A stretch of 64,000 bases of DNA from an uncultured bacterium (GTDB lineage: Bacteria; DUMJ01), in the NCBI GenBank assembly GCA_937958695.1, contig CALGNK010000011.1, positions 82,694-146,693 of the forward strand, read 5' to 3'. Position 1 is the first letter of the stretch. Every line of letters starts with the position of its first letter. The notes beneath the pieces were generated by a model. The model did no database searches. It was not told the DNA's origin and worked only from the letters and a program-made list of their open reading frames with translations. The position numbers and the translations under genes are program-made. This document shows, one piece after another, positions 26,995 to 35,089 of this stretch.

Positions 26995-27771
26995 ATGGGA
27001 ATACTTGAAAGATTTTCTCTTTTTGGAAAAGTAGCGATTGTTACTGGAGGAGCAGGCCTTTATGGGAAATTTATTGTTGAAGGTCTTGGAGAGGCTGGTG
27101 CATCTGTTTATATTGCATCTAGAAATATAGAAAGATCTGGGAAATTTGCAGAAGAGTTAAAAGAAAAAGGATATGAAGTAAAGGCGATAAAATTTGATCA
27201 GGCAAAAGAGGAAAGTATAAATGATCTAAAAGTAAAAATTATTGAAGAAAAAGGAAGGATAGATATACTTGTAAATAATGCTGTTCTAAGACCTATGAAG
27301 AGTTACTACGATGAGATAGAAAAATTTAGAACATCGATGGAAGTAAATGCAGTAGGGGTTTTTAATCTAACAAGAATTATCGGGGAGGTTATGAAGGAGC
27401 AACGGTACGGTTCAATAATAAATATATCTTCTATTCAAGGAATAGTAGGTCCCGACTTTACTTTATACGAAGGAACAGAAATGGATGTTCCTCCAGATTA
27501 TTTCTTCCATAAAAGTGGGCTTATAAATTTGACAAGATATTTTGCTGCAAGACTTGGTCCTTACAATATAAGGGTAAACTGCATAAGCCCAGGTGGATTA
27601 TATGCAGGGCAAAATGAAAGATTTGTTGAAAGATATAACAAAAGGACATTCCTTGGAAGAATGGCTAACGGAGAAGATATTAAAGGAGTAGTAATATTTT
27701 TGGCTTCAGACGCTTCAGCTTATATAACTGGAGCAAACATTGTTGTGGATGGAGGGTATACAGCAAAATGA
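26995..27771 (+). CDS. Short-chain dehydrogenase/reductase
   Basis: A 258-residue classical SDR. The cofactor loop is TGGAGLYG (residues 19-26), NNAV marks strand 4, the Ser of the catalytic tetrad is in NISSIQG, and the usual YxxxK is represented by a shifted FFHKSG. The C-terminal end ASAYITGANIVVDGGY is typical. The catalytic Tyr appears replaced: the segment reads DVPPDYFFHKSGL, with the Lys kept and His or Phe at the Tyr place unless DYFFHK is misaligned. The gene overlaps the next one by 4 bases. Confidence 0.85.
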   Translation: MGILERFSLFGKVAIVTGGAGLYGKFIVEGLGEAGASVYIASRNIERSGKFAEELKEKGYEVKAIKFDQAKEESINDLKVKIIEEKGRIDILVNNAVLRPMKSYYDEIEKFRTSMEVNAVGVFNLTRIIGEVMKEQRYGSIINISSIQGIVGPDFTLYEGTEMDVPPDYFFHKSGLINLTRYFAARLGPYNIRVNCISPGGLYAGQNERFVERYNKRTFLGRMANGEDIKGVVIFLASDASAYITGANIVVDGGYTAK

Positions 27772-28772
27772 AACATATACTAATAGTTGGTGGAGGAGGT
27801 ATAGGAGAAAGGCATATACGCTGTTTTCTAGCTACTGGCAGAGTTAAGATATCTGTATGCGATTCTAGAAAAGAAAGATTAGAAGAATTGAAAAGTCATT
27901 ACAAAATAGAAGAGACATTCTTATCCTTTAATGATATCCCTTTAGGAAAATTTGATGGAGTATTAATAGCCACACCTGCCAATTTACATGTACCTATGGC
28001 TATTCGCTGTATAGAATATGATACCCCTTGTCTAATAGAGAAACCTCTCTCAGTAGATTTAGTTGATGTAGATAGACTTATAGAATTAGTAAATAGGAAA
28101 AGGATTATAGCAGGAGTAGCATATGTACGTCGAAGTCTTCCTTCTTATAGAAGATTAAAAGAGTTAGTAGAAGGAGGTATTATTGGGGTATTAAAGATGG
28201 GAAGGCTCAATATGTCTCAGGAATTCCCTAAATATAGGCCTGATTATCGTAATATATACTATGCTAAAGAAGAGACTGGGGGAGGATGCATATTAGATGC
28301 TGCTACACATGCTATAAATCTTGCCCAATACTACTGGGGAGAGATAGAAGACTCGGTAGGATTTTACGACCATCTAGAACTCGAAGGGGTTGAAGTTGAA
28401 GATAGCTCGATCATTATTCTTAGATTTAAAAACAGGTCTTTAGTAGATATCTTTGTGAACCAATTTCAGAAACCTAATATAACTGAGACTGAACTTATAG
28501 GTAATGAAGGGAATTTAAGATGCACAGTTAATAGAGGATCTCATAAGATAACATTCTGTAATAGTGATGAGAATAAATGGGAAGAAATAGCATCTTATAA
28601 TTTTACTAGTGACGACCCATACATCTTTCAAGCCAATGAATTTCTTGATGCAGTAGATGGAAAAAGTAAGCTTTCAACTAGCATAGAAGAAGCCAAGGAA
28701 GCACTGATAGTAGCTCTAAATGTAAAATCTTTTCAAAAAGAGAGAAAGGTGAATACATATGCAAAAAAGTAG
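27768..28772 (+). CDS. Gfo/Idh/MocA-family oxidoreductase A
   Basis: A 334-residue NAD(P)-dependent sugar dehydrogenase-like protein. It has a Rossmann start (IVGGGGIGERHIR), LIEKPLS (the EKP lysine motif) and GGGCILDAATHAI with the catalytic Asp/His pair. Family members oxidise or isomerise sugars, inositols and glycosides. Its ATG overlaps the SDR stop (ATGA). It is one of three non-identical Gfo/Idh/MocA proteins in the cluster. Confidence 0.88.
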   Translation: MKHILIVGGGGIGERHIRCFLATGRVKISVCDSRKERLEELKSHYKIEETFLSFNDIPLGKFDGVLIATPANLHVPMAIRCIEYDTPCLIEKPLSVDLVDVDRLIELVNRKRIIAGVAYVRRSLPSYRRLKELVEGGIIGVLKMGRLNMSQEFPKYRPDYRNIYYAKEETGGGCILDAATHAINLAQYYWGEIEDSVGFYDHLELEGVEVEDSSIIILRFKNRSLVDIFVNQFQKPNITETELIGNEGNLRCTVNRGSHKITFCNSDENKWEEIASYNFTSDDPYIFQANEFLDAVDGKSKLSTSIEEAKEALIVALNVKSFQKERKVNTYAKK

Positions 28773-29550
28773 AGTATTAGAGAAATTAAGAAGGGGAGAA
28801 CCTGTTCTCTGTACTAAAGCTAACTTTAAAGACCCTGCTATTATAGAATTGATTGGGCTTATTGGATTTGATTGTATCTGGATATGTCAAGAACATCTTT
28901 GGTCAGATCAGGAGACGCTTTATAGTATGATTACCTCTGCTCGATTGACTAGTATGGATAGTATGGTTCGTATTGGGAAAAGCGGATATACTTCAGCCAT
29001 AAAACCCCTAGAAATGGGAGCAAAGGGAATAATGGTCCCTCACATAAGGTCCTTAGAAGAGGCTAAATTTTGGATAGAAACTACTAGGTTTTTCCCTATT
29101 GGGAGGAGAGGATTAGATGGGGTTAATGCTGATGCTGACTGGGGATTAATGAACTTAAGTGACTACTTGGAATTTTCTAATAGAGAAACATTCTTAGCCT
29201 TTCAAATCGAAGACCCAGAAGTAATTCCTTACATAGAGGATATAGCAAAATTACCAGGGTTTGATATCTTCTTTGTAGGAATAGGAGATCTAAGTCAAGC
29301 ACTAGGATTTCCTGGAGAATTAGATAGAGCTGAAATTTGGGAGGTGTTAAAAAGGGTAGGAAATGTAGCAAAGAAATATGGGAAATTTGTAGGAGCACCA
29401 GGAATTAATACAGAAAAGACAAAGAGGTTGTTAGATTTAGGGTACTTATTTATAACTAACGGTGCTGATATCATATTCTTGAGGGATTCATTTTTAAAAT
29501 TAAAAAGGGAATATGAAGGTATTGGTTTTAGCTTTGGAGGGATAAGATGA
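28759..29550 (+). CDS. HpcH/HpaI-type aldolase (2-keto-3-deoxy sugar-acid aldolase family)
   Basis: A 263-residue class-II pyruvate aldolase related to 2-dehydro-3-deoxyglucarate aldolase GarL and HpcH. The base His lies in CQEHLWSD. The metal ligands are Glu in FQIEDPE and Asp in GIGDLSQALGF. It cleaves 2-keto-3-deoxy acids to pyruvate plus an aldehyde, which fixes a likely end-step of the pathway. It overlaps the previous gene by 14 bases and the next by 4. Confidence 0.88.
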   Translation: MQKSRVLEKLRRGEPVLCTKANFKDPAIIELIGLIGFDCIWICQEHLWSDQETLYSMITSARLTSMDSMVRIGKSGYTSAIKPLEMGAKGIMVPHIRSLEEAKFWIETTRFFPIGRRGLDGVNADADWGLMNLSDYLEFSNRETFLAFQIEDPEVIPYIEDIAKLPGFDIFFVGIGDLSQALGFPGELDRAEIWEVLKRVGNVAKKYGKFVGAPGINTEKTKRLLDLGYLFITNGADIIFLRDSFLKLKREYEGIGFSFGGIR

Positions 29551-30467
29551 TTAAGATCGCTATGTTGGGAAGGAGCGAGGGAAATGGCCATCCCTACTCC
29601 TGGAGTGCAATCATAAATGGTGGTTATAATGAGGAGATGATGAAAAAATGTCCCTTTCCCATCATCTATGAGTATCTTTCAAAACAGCCTAGAGAAAATC
29701 TAGGGATTCATGGAGCAAAAGTGACACATATATGGGCAGAAGATAAAGAGGAGGCTCAGCGTATAGCGGAAACTTCTCTTATAGAAAATGTTGTAGATAG
29801 ACCTGAAAATGTTATAGGGAAAGTAGATGCTGTAATTATAGGAGAAGATGTTGGTTCAAGACATCTCTCGTTAGCTTTACCTTTCATCAAAAGAGACATT
29901 CCAATATTTATAGATAAACCTCTTACTGACAATGAAAGTGACCTAAAAGAGTTTATAAGATTCTTTGAGGAAGAGAAACCAATTCTTTCCTCTTCTAGTT
30001 ATAGATATGCAAAAGAGATAGAAGAACTAGACAGAAAAGAATTAGGAAATATCTTATTTGTTGATGGGCTTATAAATAAGAGCTGGGAAAAGTATGGGGT
30101 TCACTGTATAGAAGGATTATGTCAATTAATGGGGTATGGGATAGAAGAGGTGAATAATTTAGGGGATGAGAAAAATAACATAGTTTATTTAAGATATAAG
30201 GACGGGAGACAAGCTATAATAAACGTAATTTATCCTGCTCGACTCTCCAAATACGATATAGTTGGAGAAAATAACTCCAAAAGCATAATAATATCTGATA
30301 GCTTTTATATGTTTAAAAAACAGCTACAAATATTTATCGATTTTATAAAAACTGGTAAAAGGCCTTATCCTTTTGAAGAAACTATAGAAATTACTAAGGT
30401 TATTATTGCAGGAATAAGGTCAAGGGAGAGAAAAGAGCCAGTTAAGATTAAGGATATTCTAAAATAG
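29547..30467 (+). CDS. Gfo/Idh/MocA-like oxidoreductase B (divergent)
   Basis: A 306-residue divergent member. It begins IAMLGRSEGNGHPYSWSAII instead of a normal GxGxxG. It has a long early insert rich in charged residues and FIDKPLTDNE in place of EKP. The C-terminal domain is short. NAD binding is doubtful from the altered glycine loop; it may have a structural or altered catalytic role. Tight coupling (4-base overlap) ties it to the aldolase. Confidence 0.75.
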   Translation: MIKIAMLGRSEGNGHPYSWSAIINGGYNEEMMKKCPFPIIYEYLSKQPRENLGIHGAKVTHIWAEDKEEAQRIAETSLIENVVDRPENVIGKVDAVIIGEDVGSRHLSLALPFIKRDIPIFIDKPLTDNESDLKEFIRFFEEEKPILSSSSYRYAKEIEELDRKELGNILFVDGLINKSWEKYGVHCIEGLCQLMGYGIEEVNNLGDEKNNIVYLRYKDGRQAIINVIYPARLSKYDIVGENNSKSIIISDSFYMFKKQLQIFIDFIKTGKRPYPFEETIEITKVIIAGIRSRERKEPVKIKDILK

Positions 30468-30476
30468 GAGGTCTTT

Positions 30477-31523
30477 ATGGTTAATTGGGGAGTTATTGGA
30501 TGTGGAGGGATTGCATCCAGAAGGACAATCCCTGAGGGGCTTACAAAGGCAAAGAATGCTAGATTGATTTCAGTTATGGATATAGATAAGGATAAGGCAA
30601 AGGAGGTTGGAGAGAGGTTTGGATTAGAGTATTCTACAGATATAGAAGATATACTTAATGATAGTCGTATTCAGGCTGTGTATATAGCAACTCCCGTATA
30701 TCTCCACAAGGAACAGGTCATAAAATCAGCTATATCTGGTAAGCATATCTTGTGTGAAAAGCCTTTGGCTTTAAACTCGAAAGATGCAGAGATTGCTATA
30801 GATATCTGCAAGAAAAATAATGTAAAGCTTGGCGTTGGTTATATGATGAGATTCCATTCTTTGCATAAGAAGGCTAGAGAGATGATAAAGAATGGAGAAC
30901 TAGGAGAGATTGTTTTTGCTAGGGCACAACTCTCCTGTTGGTATCCACCTATTCAAGGGGCTTGGAGGCAGGATCCTACACTAGGAGGTGGAGGATCACT
31001 AATAGATATGGGAAGCCACTGCCTTGACCTTCTAGAGTATATACTAGATACAGAGATAGAAACAGTATCCTGCTTTGCCGATAATGTAATACATAACTAT
31101 AAATCAGAAGATTCAAGTGTTGTAATGGTAAGATTCAAGAATAAAGCCCATGGAGTTATAGACAGTTACTTCAATATTCCAGACAACTCAAGCAAAAATA
31201 GACTAGAAATTTATGGGACAAAGGGCAGTCTCCTAGCTGAAGGAACAATAGGCCAATCTTCTTATGGAGAGATGGTAGCATTCTTAGAGAAGGACTCAAA
31301 AGGTTATGATGCCTCTCAGATAAGAGAGATGGAAGTAGGGATGAAGATAGAGGCTCCATTTGTAAACATCTATCAGGCAGAGATAGAAGCATTCTCATCA
31401 GCTATAGAAGAGGATAAGGATCCTCCAGTTTCCGGAGAGATAGGATTATGGAGTTTAAGGGTTATAGAGGCATGTTATGAGTCAAGTAAAAATAAGGTAC
31501 AGATAACATTAAGAAGGGAGTGA
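30477..31523 (+). CDS. Gfo/Idh/MocA-family oxidoreductase C
   Basis: A 348-residue canonical member with WGVIGCGGIASR, LCEKPLALN and the catalytic segment GGGGSLIDMGSHCLDLLEY. It is preceded by AGGAGG. It overlaps the aminotransferase gene region by 4 bases to an upstream GTG. A sugar-3-oxidation or reduction role beside a DegT aminotransferase is plausible (compare the NtdABC logic), but here in a breakdown setting. Confidence 0.88.
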   Translation: MVNWGVIGCGGIASRRTIPEGLTKAKNARLISVMDIDKDKAKEVGERFGLEYSTDIEDILNDSRIQAVYIATPVYLHKEQVIKSAISGKHILCEKPLALNSKDAEIAIDICKKNNVKLGVGYMMRFHSLHKKAREMIKNGELGEIVFARAQLSCWYPPIQGAWRQDPTLGGGGSLIDMGSHCLDLLEYILDTEIETVSCFADNVIHNYKSEDSSVVMVRFKNKAHGVIDSYFNIPDNSSKNRLEIYGTKGSLLAEGTIGQSSYGEMVAFLEKDSKGYDASQIREMEVGMKIEAPFVNIYQAEIEAFSSAIEEDKDPPVSGEIGLWSLRVIEACYESSKNKVQITLRRE

Positions 31524-31528
31524 ATAGT

Positions 31529-32806
31529 ATGAATAATCAGAAATTAGCAGTAGAAGGTGGAGAGCCAGTCATTAAAGAGAAGCTTCCAACATGGCCCTGG
31601 TTCGACGATGAAACTATACAGGCAGTAGTAGAAGTTTTAAAAAGTGGTAGGGTGAACTATTGGACTGGGCCAAAAGGGATGGAATTTGAAGAGAAATTTG
31701 CAAGGTGGTGCGGAACAAAATATGCAATCTCCACCTCAAGCGGAACTAGCGCCCTTCATACCGCTCTTGGTGCATTAAATATTGGTCCTGGAGATGAAGT
31801 GATAACAGTTCCTTATACGTTTATTGCCTCATCTTTCTGTATAGTTCAGGCAGGAGCTATACCTGTATTTGCCGATGTAAATAAGGAGGACCATTGCATA
31901 GATCCTGACGATATAGAGAGAAAGATTACGGAAAGGACAAGGGCAATAATACCAGTCCATCTCTATGGAATAGTATGTGATATGGATAAGATTATGGCTA
32001 TAGCTAGGAAATATAACCTCTATGTTATAGAGGATGCAGCAGAAGCCCATGGAGCAGAGTACAAAGGTAGGAAGGTAGGAACTATAGGAGATGTAGGATG
32101 CTTTAGTTTCTGTCAAAATAAGACATTCACTACTGGTGGAGAAGGAGGTATGGTAACAACTGATAATGAAGATGTAGCTTGGGAAGCCCGCTCTTTTAGA
32201 GACCATGGTTATGATGTGAGAAAAAGAATGAGTTTACTAGAGATGGAACAGGCTCTACCTTATATACATAGAAGGGTTGGATTTAACTATCGAATGACAG
32301 AGATGCAGTCAGTTATAGGGATAAAGGCTTTAGAAAAGATTGACACATGGAATCTGCCTAGAAGGAGGAGAAATGCTCAGATCTTAACAGAGATGTTAAA
32401 AGACTGTCCACAGATATTGACATTACCACTAGATACACCAGAGAGGAAGAATGGATACTACGTATACCCTATAGTACTAAACCTTGACGCCTTAAGATGT
32501 GACAAGAAGACATTCTTAGATGCAGTAATAGCAGAAGGGGTATATGCATGGAGAGAGTTCTGGCCACAATCATATAAAGAAGAGGCTTATATAAACCATA
32601 ATGGTTTTGGAAGATTTAAATTCCCATTCAGAAGTAAAGAATATACAAATCCACAGTCGGTTCAGTATGATAAAGTCTTCTGTCCTAACTGTGCCTGGCT
32701 AGAAGAAAGGACATTTGTTGTTCACATATGGCCCACATTACAAGATGAACATATGTATCTCATTGGGGAAGCAATCCTTAAGGTAGCAAAGGCCTATGCA
32801 AAATAG
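31529..32806 (+). CDS. DegT/DnrJ/EryC1-type PLP sugar aminotransferase
   Basis: A 425-residue type-I-fold aminotransferase. TSSGTSALHTAL binds phosphate, EDAAEAHGA carries the PLP Asp, and the Schiff-base Lys is in SFCQNKTFTTGGEGG. An insert near the C-terminus holds FCPNC, an unusual CxxC in this family. ATG 31529 with GGGAG is preferred over GTG 31520. It would add or remove an amino group on a keto-sugar. In a breakdown operon, deamination of an amino sugar with 2-oxoglutarate is one reading. Confidence 0.88.
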   Translation: MNNQKLAVEGGEPVIKEKLPTWPWFDDETIQAVVEVLKSGRVNYWTGPKGMEFEEKFARWCGTKYAISTSSGTSALHTALGALNIGPGDEVITVPYTFIASSFCIVQAGAIPVFADVNKEDHCIDPDDIERKITERTRAIIPVHLYGIVCDMDKIMAIARKYNLYVIEDAAEAHGAEYKGRKVGTIGDVGCFSFCQNKTFTTGGEGGMVTTDNEDVAWEARSFRDHGYDVRKRMSLLEMEQALPYIHRRVGFNYRMTEMQSVIGIKALEKIDTWNLPRRRRNAQILTEMLKDCPQILTLPLDTPERKNGYYVYPIVLNLDALRCDKKTFLDAVIAEGVYAWREFWPQSYKEEAYINHNGFGRFKFPFRSKEYTNPQSVQYDKVFCPNCAWLEERTFVVHIWPTLQDEHMYLIGEAILKVAKAYAK

Positions 32807-34139
32807 ATTATTAGTAGGAGCATATGAGGTAGATATAACTCCTCCTCTTGGGGTAGACCTAGCAGGGTATTTCAATGTAAGAAAGGCTGATGATATCTTA
32901 GATAATCTTTATGCAAAGACAGTTGTATTAAAGACAGAGACAACTGAGGTAGCAATTACGTCTTGTGACCTCTGTGTAATACCAAGGGAGATTGTCTTGA
33001 GGATAAGAGAATTGGCATCGGTATGGAGTGGTATTCCAAAAGATAATATTATGATATCCGCTACCCATACCCATACAGGACCTGTAACTACTGGCCTTCT
33101 AGCTGGAGAGATAGATCCAGCCTATATAGATGTTATGGTAAGAAGAATAGCCTCTGGAATTGCTATAGCAAGGAGAAATCTTAGAGAAGCCATTATAAAG
33201 ATAGGAAGAGGAGAGGAAAGTTCTATAATATTTAACCGCAGGTATATTATGAATGATGGCTCAGTTATCACAAACCCAGGTAAACTAAATCCCAATATAG
33301 TAAAACCTGCAGGTCCTGTAGATCCAGAGTTACTCCTAATACTTATAGAGGAAAGGCTGGGAAATCCAATAGCTCTTATAACAAACTATACTAATCACGT
33401 TGATACCATTGGTGGGACAGGAATTTCTAGTGATTATCCGGGTGTAATAGCAAAATACATTAAAGAACATTTTGGAGATATACCAAGTCTTTTCCTAAAT
33501 GGTGCAGAAGGAGATATAAACCATGTAGATGTAAAAGACCCAACACCCCAAGTAGGATACGAAGAGGCTAAAAGGATTGGCAAGATATTGGTAAAAGAGA
33601 TAATAAGAACCCTAGATAGAATAGAACCTTTAGAGGCAGATCTAAAGATAAATAGTTCCATTATAAAGATTCCAATAAGGAAGCCATCAAAAGAAGAGAT
33701 CGAAAAAGCAAAAGAACTCTTAAGTAGACATATAGAGTCTCATTCTAAGGAACTTACTGCGTTTGACTTGGCAAAGGGAAGCATGGAGGTAGAAAGAGCT
33801 TATGCACAAGAGGTTTTACTACTATCACAACTTGATAAAGACTTTGAAGATTTAGAACTTCAGGTAATAGCCTTAGGTAATTTAGTCTTAGTTGGAATTG
33901 CTGGGGAGCCATTTGTGGAGCTTGGATTAAAGATAAAAAGAAACAGTCCTTTTCGTTACACCGGTGTAGTATCTCTTGCTAATGGATATTCAGGCTATAT
34001 ACCAACAGAGAGGGCGTTCGATGAGGGGGGTTATGAAACTAGGCTTGCTAGAAGTAGTAAATTAGATAAAAGGGCAGAAAATCTAATCATTGAGGAGGTA
34101 CTAAGACTAATAAAAGAACAACATAAACAATATAGATAA
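32796..34139 (+). CDS. Neutral-ceramidase N-domain-like hydrolase (PF04734 type), cytoplasmic
   Basis: A 447-residue protein matching the alkaline/neutral ceramidase N-terminal domain. It starts LLVGAYEVDITPPLGVDLAG, has the zinc segment SATHTHTGP and the NGAEGDINHV motif. It lacks a signal peptide and the C-terminal ceramidase domain. Bacterial short forms are often found in sugar clusters and may hydrolyse amide bonds other than ceramide. Deacylation of an N-acyl amino sugar is an attractive inference. It overlaps the aminotransferase gene by 11 bases and ends the cluster. Confidence 0.82.
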   Translation: MQNRLLVGAYEVDITPPLGVDLAGYFNVRKADDILDNLYAKTVVLKTETTEVAITSCDLCVIPREIVLRIRELASVWSGIPKDNIMISATHTHTGPVTTGLLAGEIDPAYIDVMVRRIASGIAIARRNLREAIIKIGRGEESSIIFNRRYIMNDGSVITNPGKLNPNIVKPAGPVDPELLLILIEERLGNPIALITNYTNHVDTIGGTGISSDYPGVIAKYIKEHFGDIPSLFLNGAEGDINHVDVKDPTPQVGYEEAKRIGKILVKEIIRTLDRIEPLEADLKINSSIIKIPIRKPSKEEIEKAKELLSRHIESHSKELTAFDLAKGSMEVERAYAQEVLLLSQLDKDFEDLELQVIALGNLVLVGIAGEPFVELGLKIKRNSPFRYTGVVSLANGYSGYIPTERAFDEGGYETRLARSSKLDKRAENLIIEEVLRLIKEQHKQYR

Positions 34140-34231
34140 GTCTATATAATAAATACAGTTTTTGCTAATAGTCTTTTCAAAAGGTGAGAAAGAAACTATA
34201 ATATTCAAAAAGGATACAGTAGTTTTTAATT

Positions 34232-35089
34232 ATGACTTCAAAGGATGAGTTAGCTGGACGTATTAATATATGGGTAATAGTCTTAATCCTTATTCTATTT
34301 ATTGTAGGCATATTAAGTTTCTTATACCTACAGGGATATATATTAGATTGGGAGCCACCTAATGTTTTTATTACTCGTCCGATTAAAAATAAAGAGATTA
34401 TCTTAAGCGCTAAAAATCCGGTAGCTAAAGAGATTATACAGGTAGAGGCAAAGGATAATAAATTTTTAGACAGAATAGTACTTTTCCTCAATGATTCTGA
34501 GATAAAATCCTCCTATAAAAACAATAAAATCTTGTTTGAGTATAAGATTAGAGCTGAAGGAAAGTATGTCTTCAAGGCTATAGCCTTCGATCGTGCTAAA
34601 AATAAAGGGGAATCAAAATCCGTAACTATTAATGTCAAAATCCAAGGTATTTTACCACCAAATTATATAGGATTCCAAAAGCCAATTGAAACCCATATAA
34701 ATGCTAGAGATGTCTTCTTAAGAGAGGGACCCTCTATCAATTACAAGACTATTAAAATCCTAAAGTATAGAGAAGAGGTCTCAGTATTTGGCAAATGGGT
34801 ATCTAAAGGTTCTAATGAGGCAATCACTATAGATAGAGTTACCCTAGTTACTCTAAATGGTGAATCTATCACTTTAGACCGTGGTAAGGCTCTTCTAATA
34901 GTTAAGCAGGAAAACCCTTACTATATAGTGTCTGTCCAGATTGAAAACAGAAAGGTTACTGGGAAGATTCCAGTCTATGCAGTAAAAAGCATATCAGATA
35001 AACCTTGGTGTTACATTAAGACGAAAAAAGGAGATGAGGGATGGGTATTCGGAGAATTTCTAGAAGACGTAGGAGGATCTTTAAGATAA
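34232..35089 (+). CDS. Membrane-anchored Ig-like/SH3 cell-wall protein
   Basis: A 285-residue protein with one N-terminal membrane span (about residues 11-33). An Ig-like middle domain (FLDRIVLFLNDSEIKSSYKN and on) and a bacterial SH3-type C-terminal domain (ARDVFLREGPSINYKTIKIL ... KGDEGWVFGEFL) follow. The SH3 part suggests binding to peptidoglycan. The gene overlaps the transpeptidase gene by 49 bases, indicating a shared wall-related job. No clear Shine-Dalgarno is seen; a TATAAT near 34196 may serve as a promoter. Confidence 0.75.
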   Translation: MTSKDELAGRINIWVIVLILILFIVGILSFLYLQGYILDWEPPNVFITRPIKNKEIILSAKNPVAKEIIQVEAKDNKFLDRIVLFLNDSEIKSSYKNNKILFEYKIRAEGKYVFKAIAFDRAKNKGESKSVTINVKIQGILPPNYIGFQKPIETHINARDVFLREGPSINYKTIKILKYREEVSVFGKWVSKGSNEAITIDRVTLVTLNGESITLDRGKALLIVKQENPYYIVSVQIENRKVTGKIPVYAVKSISDKPWCYIKTKKGDEGWVFGEFLEDVGGSLR

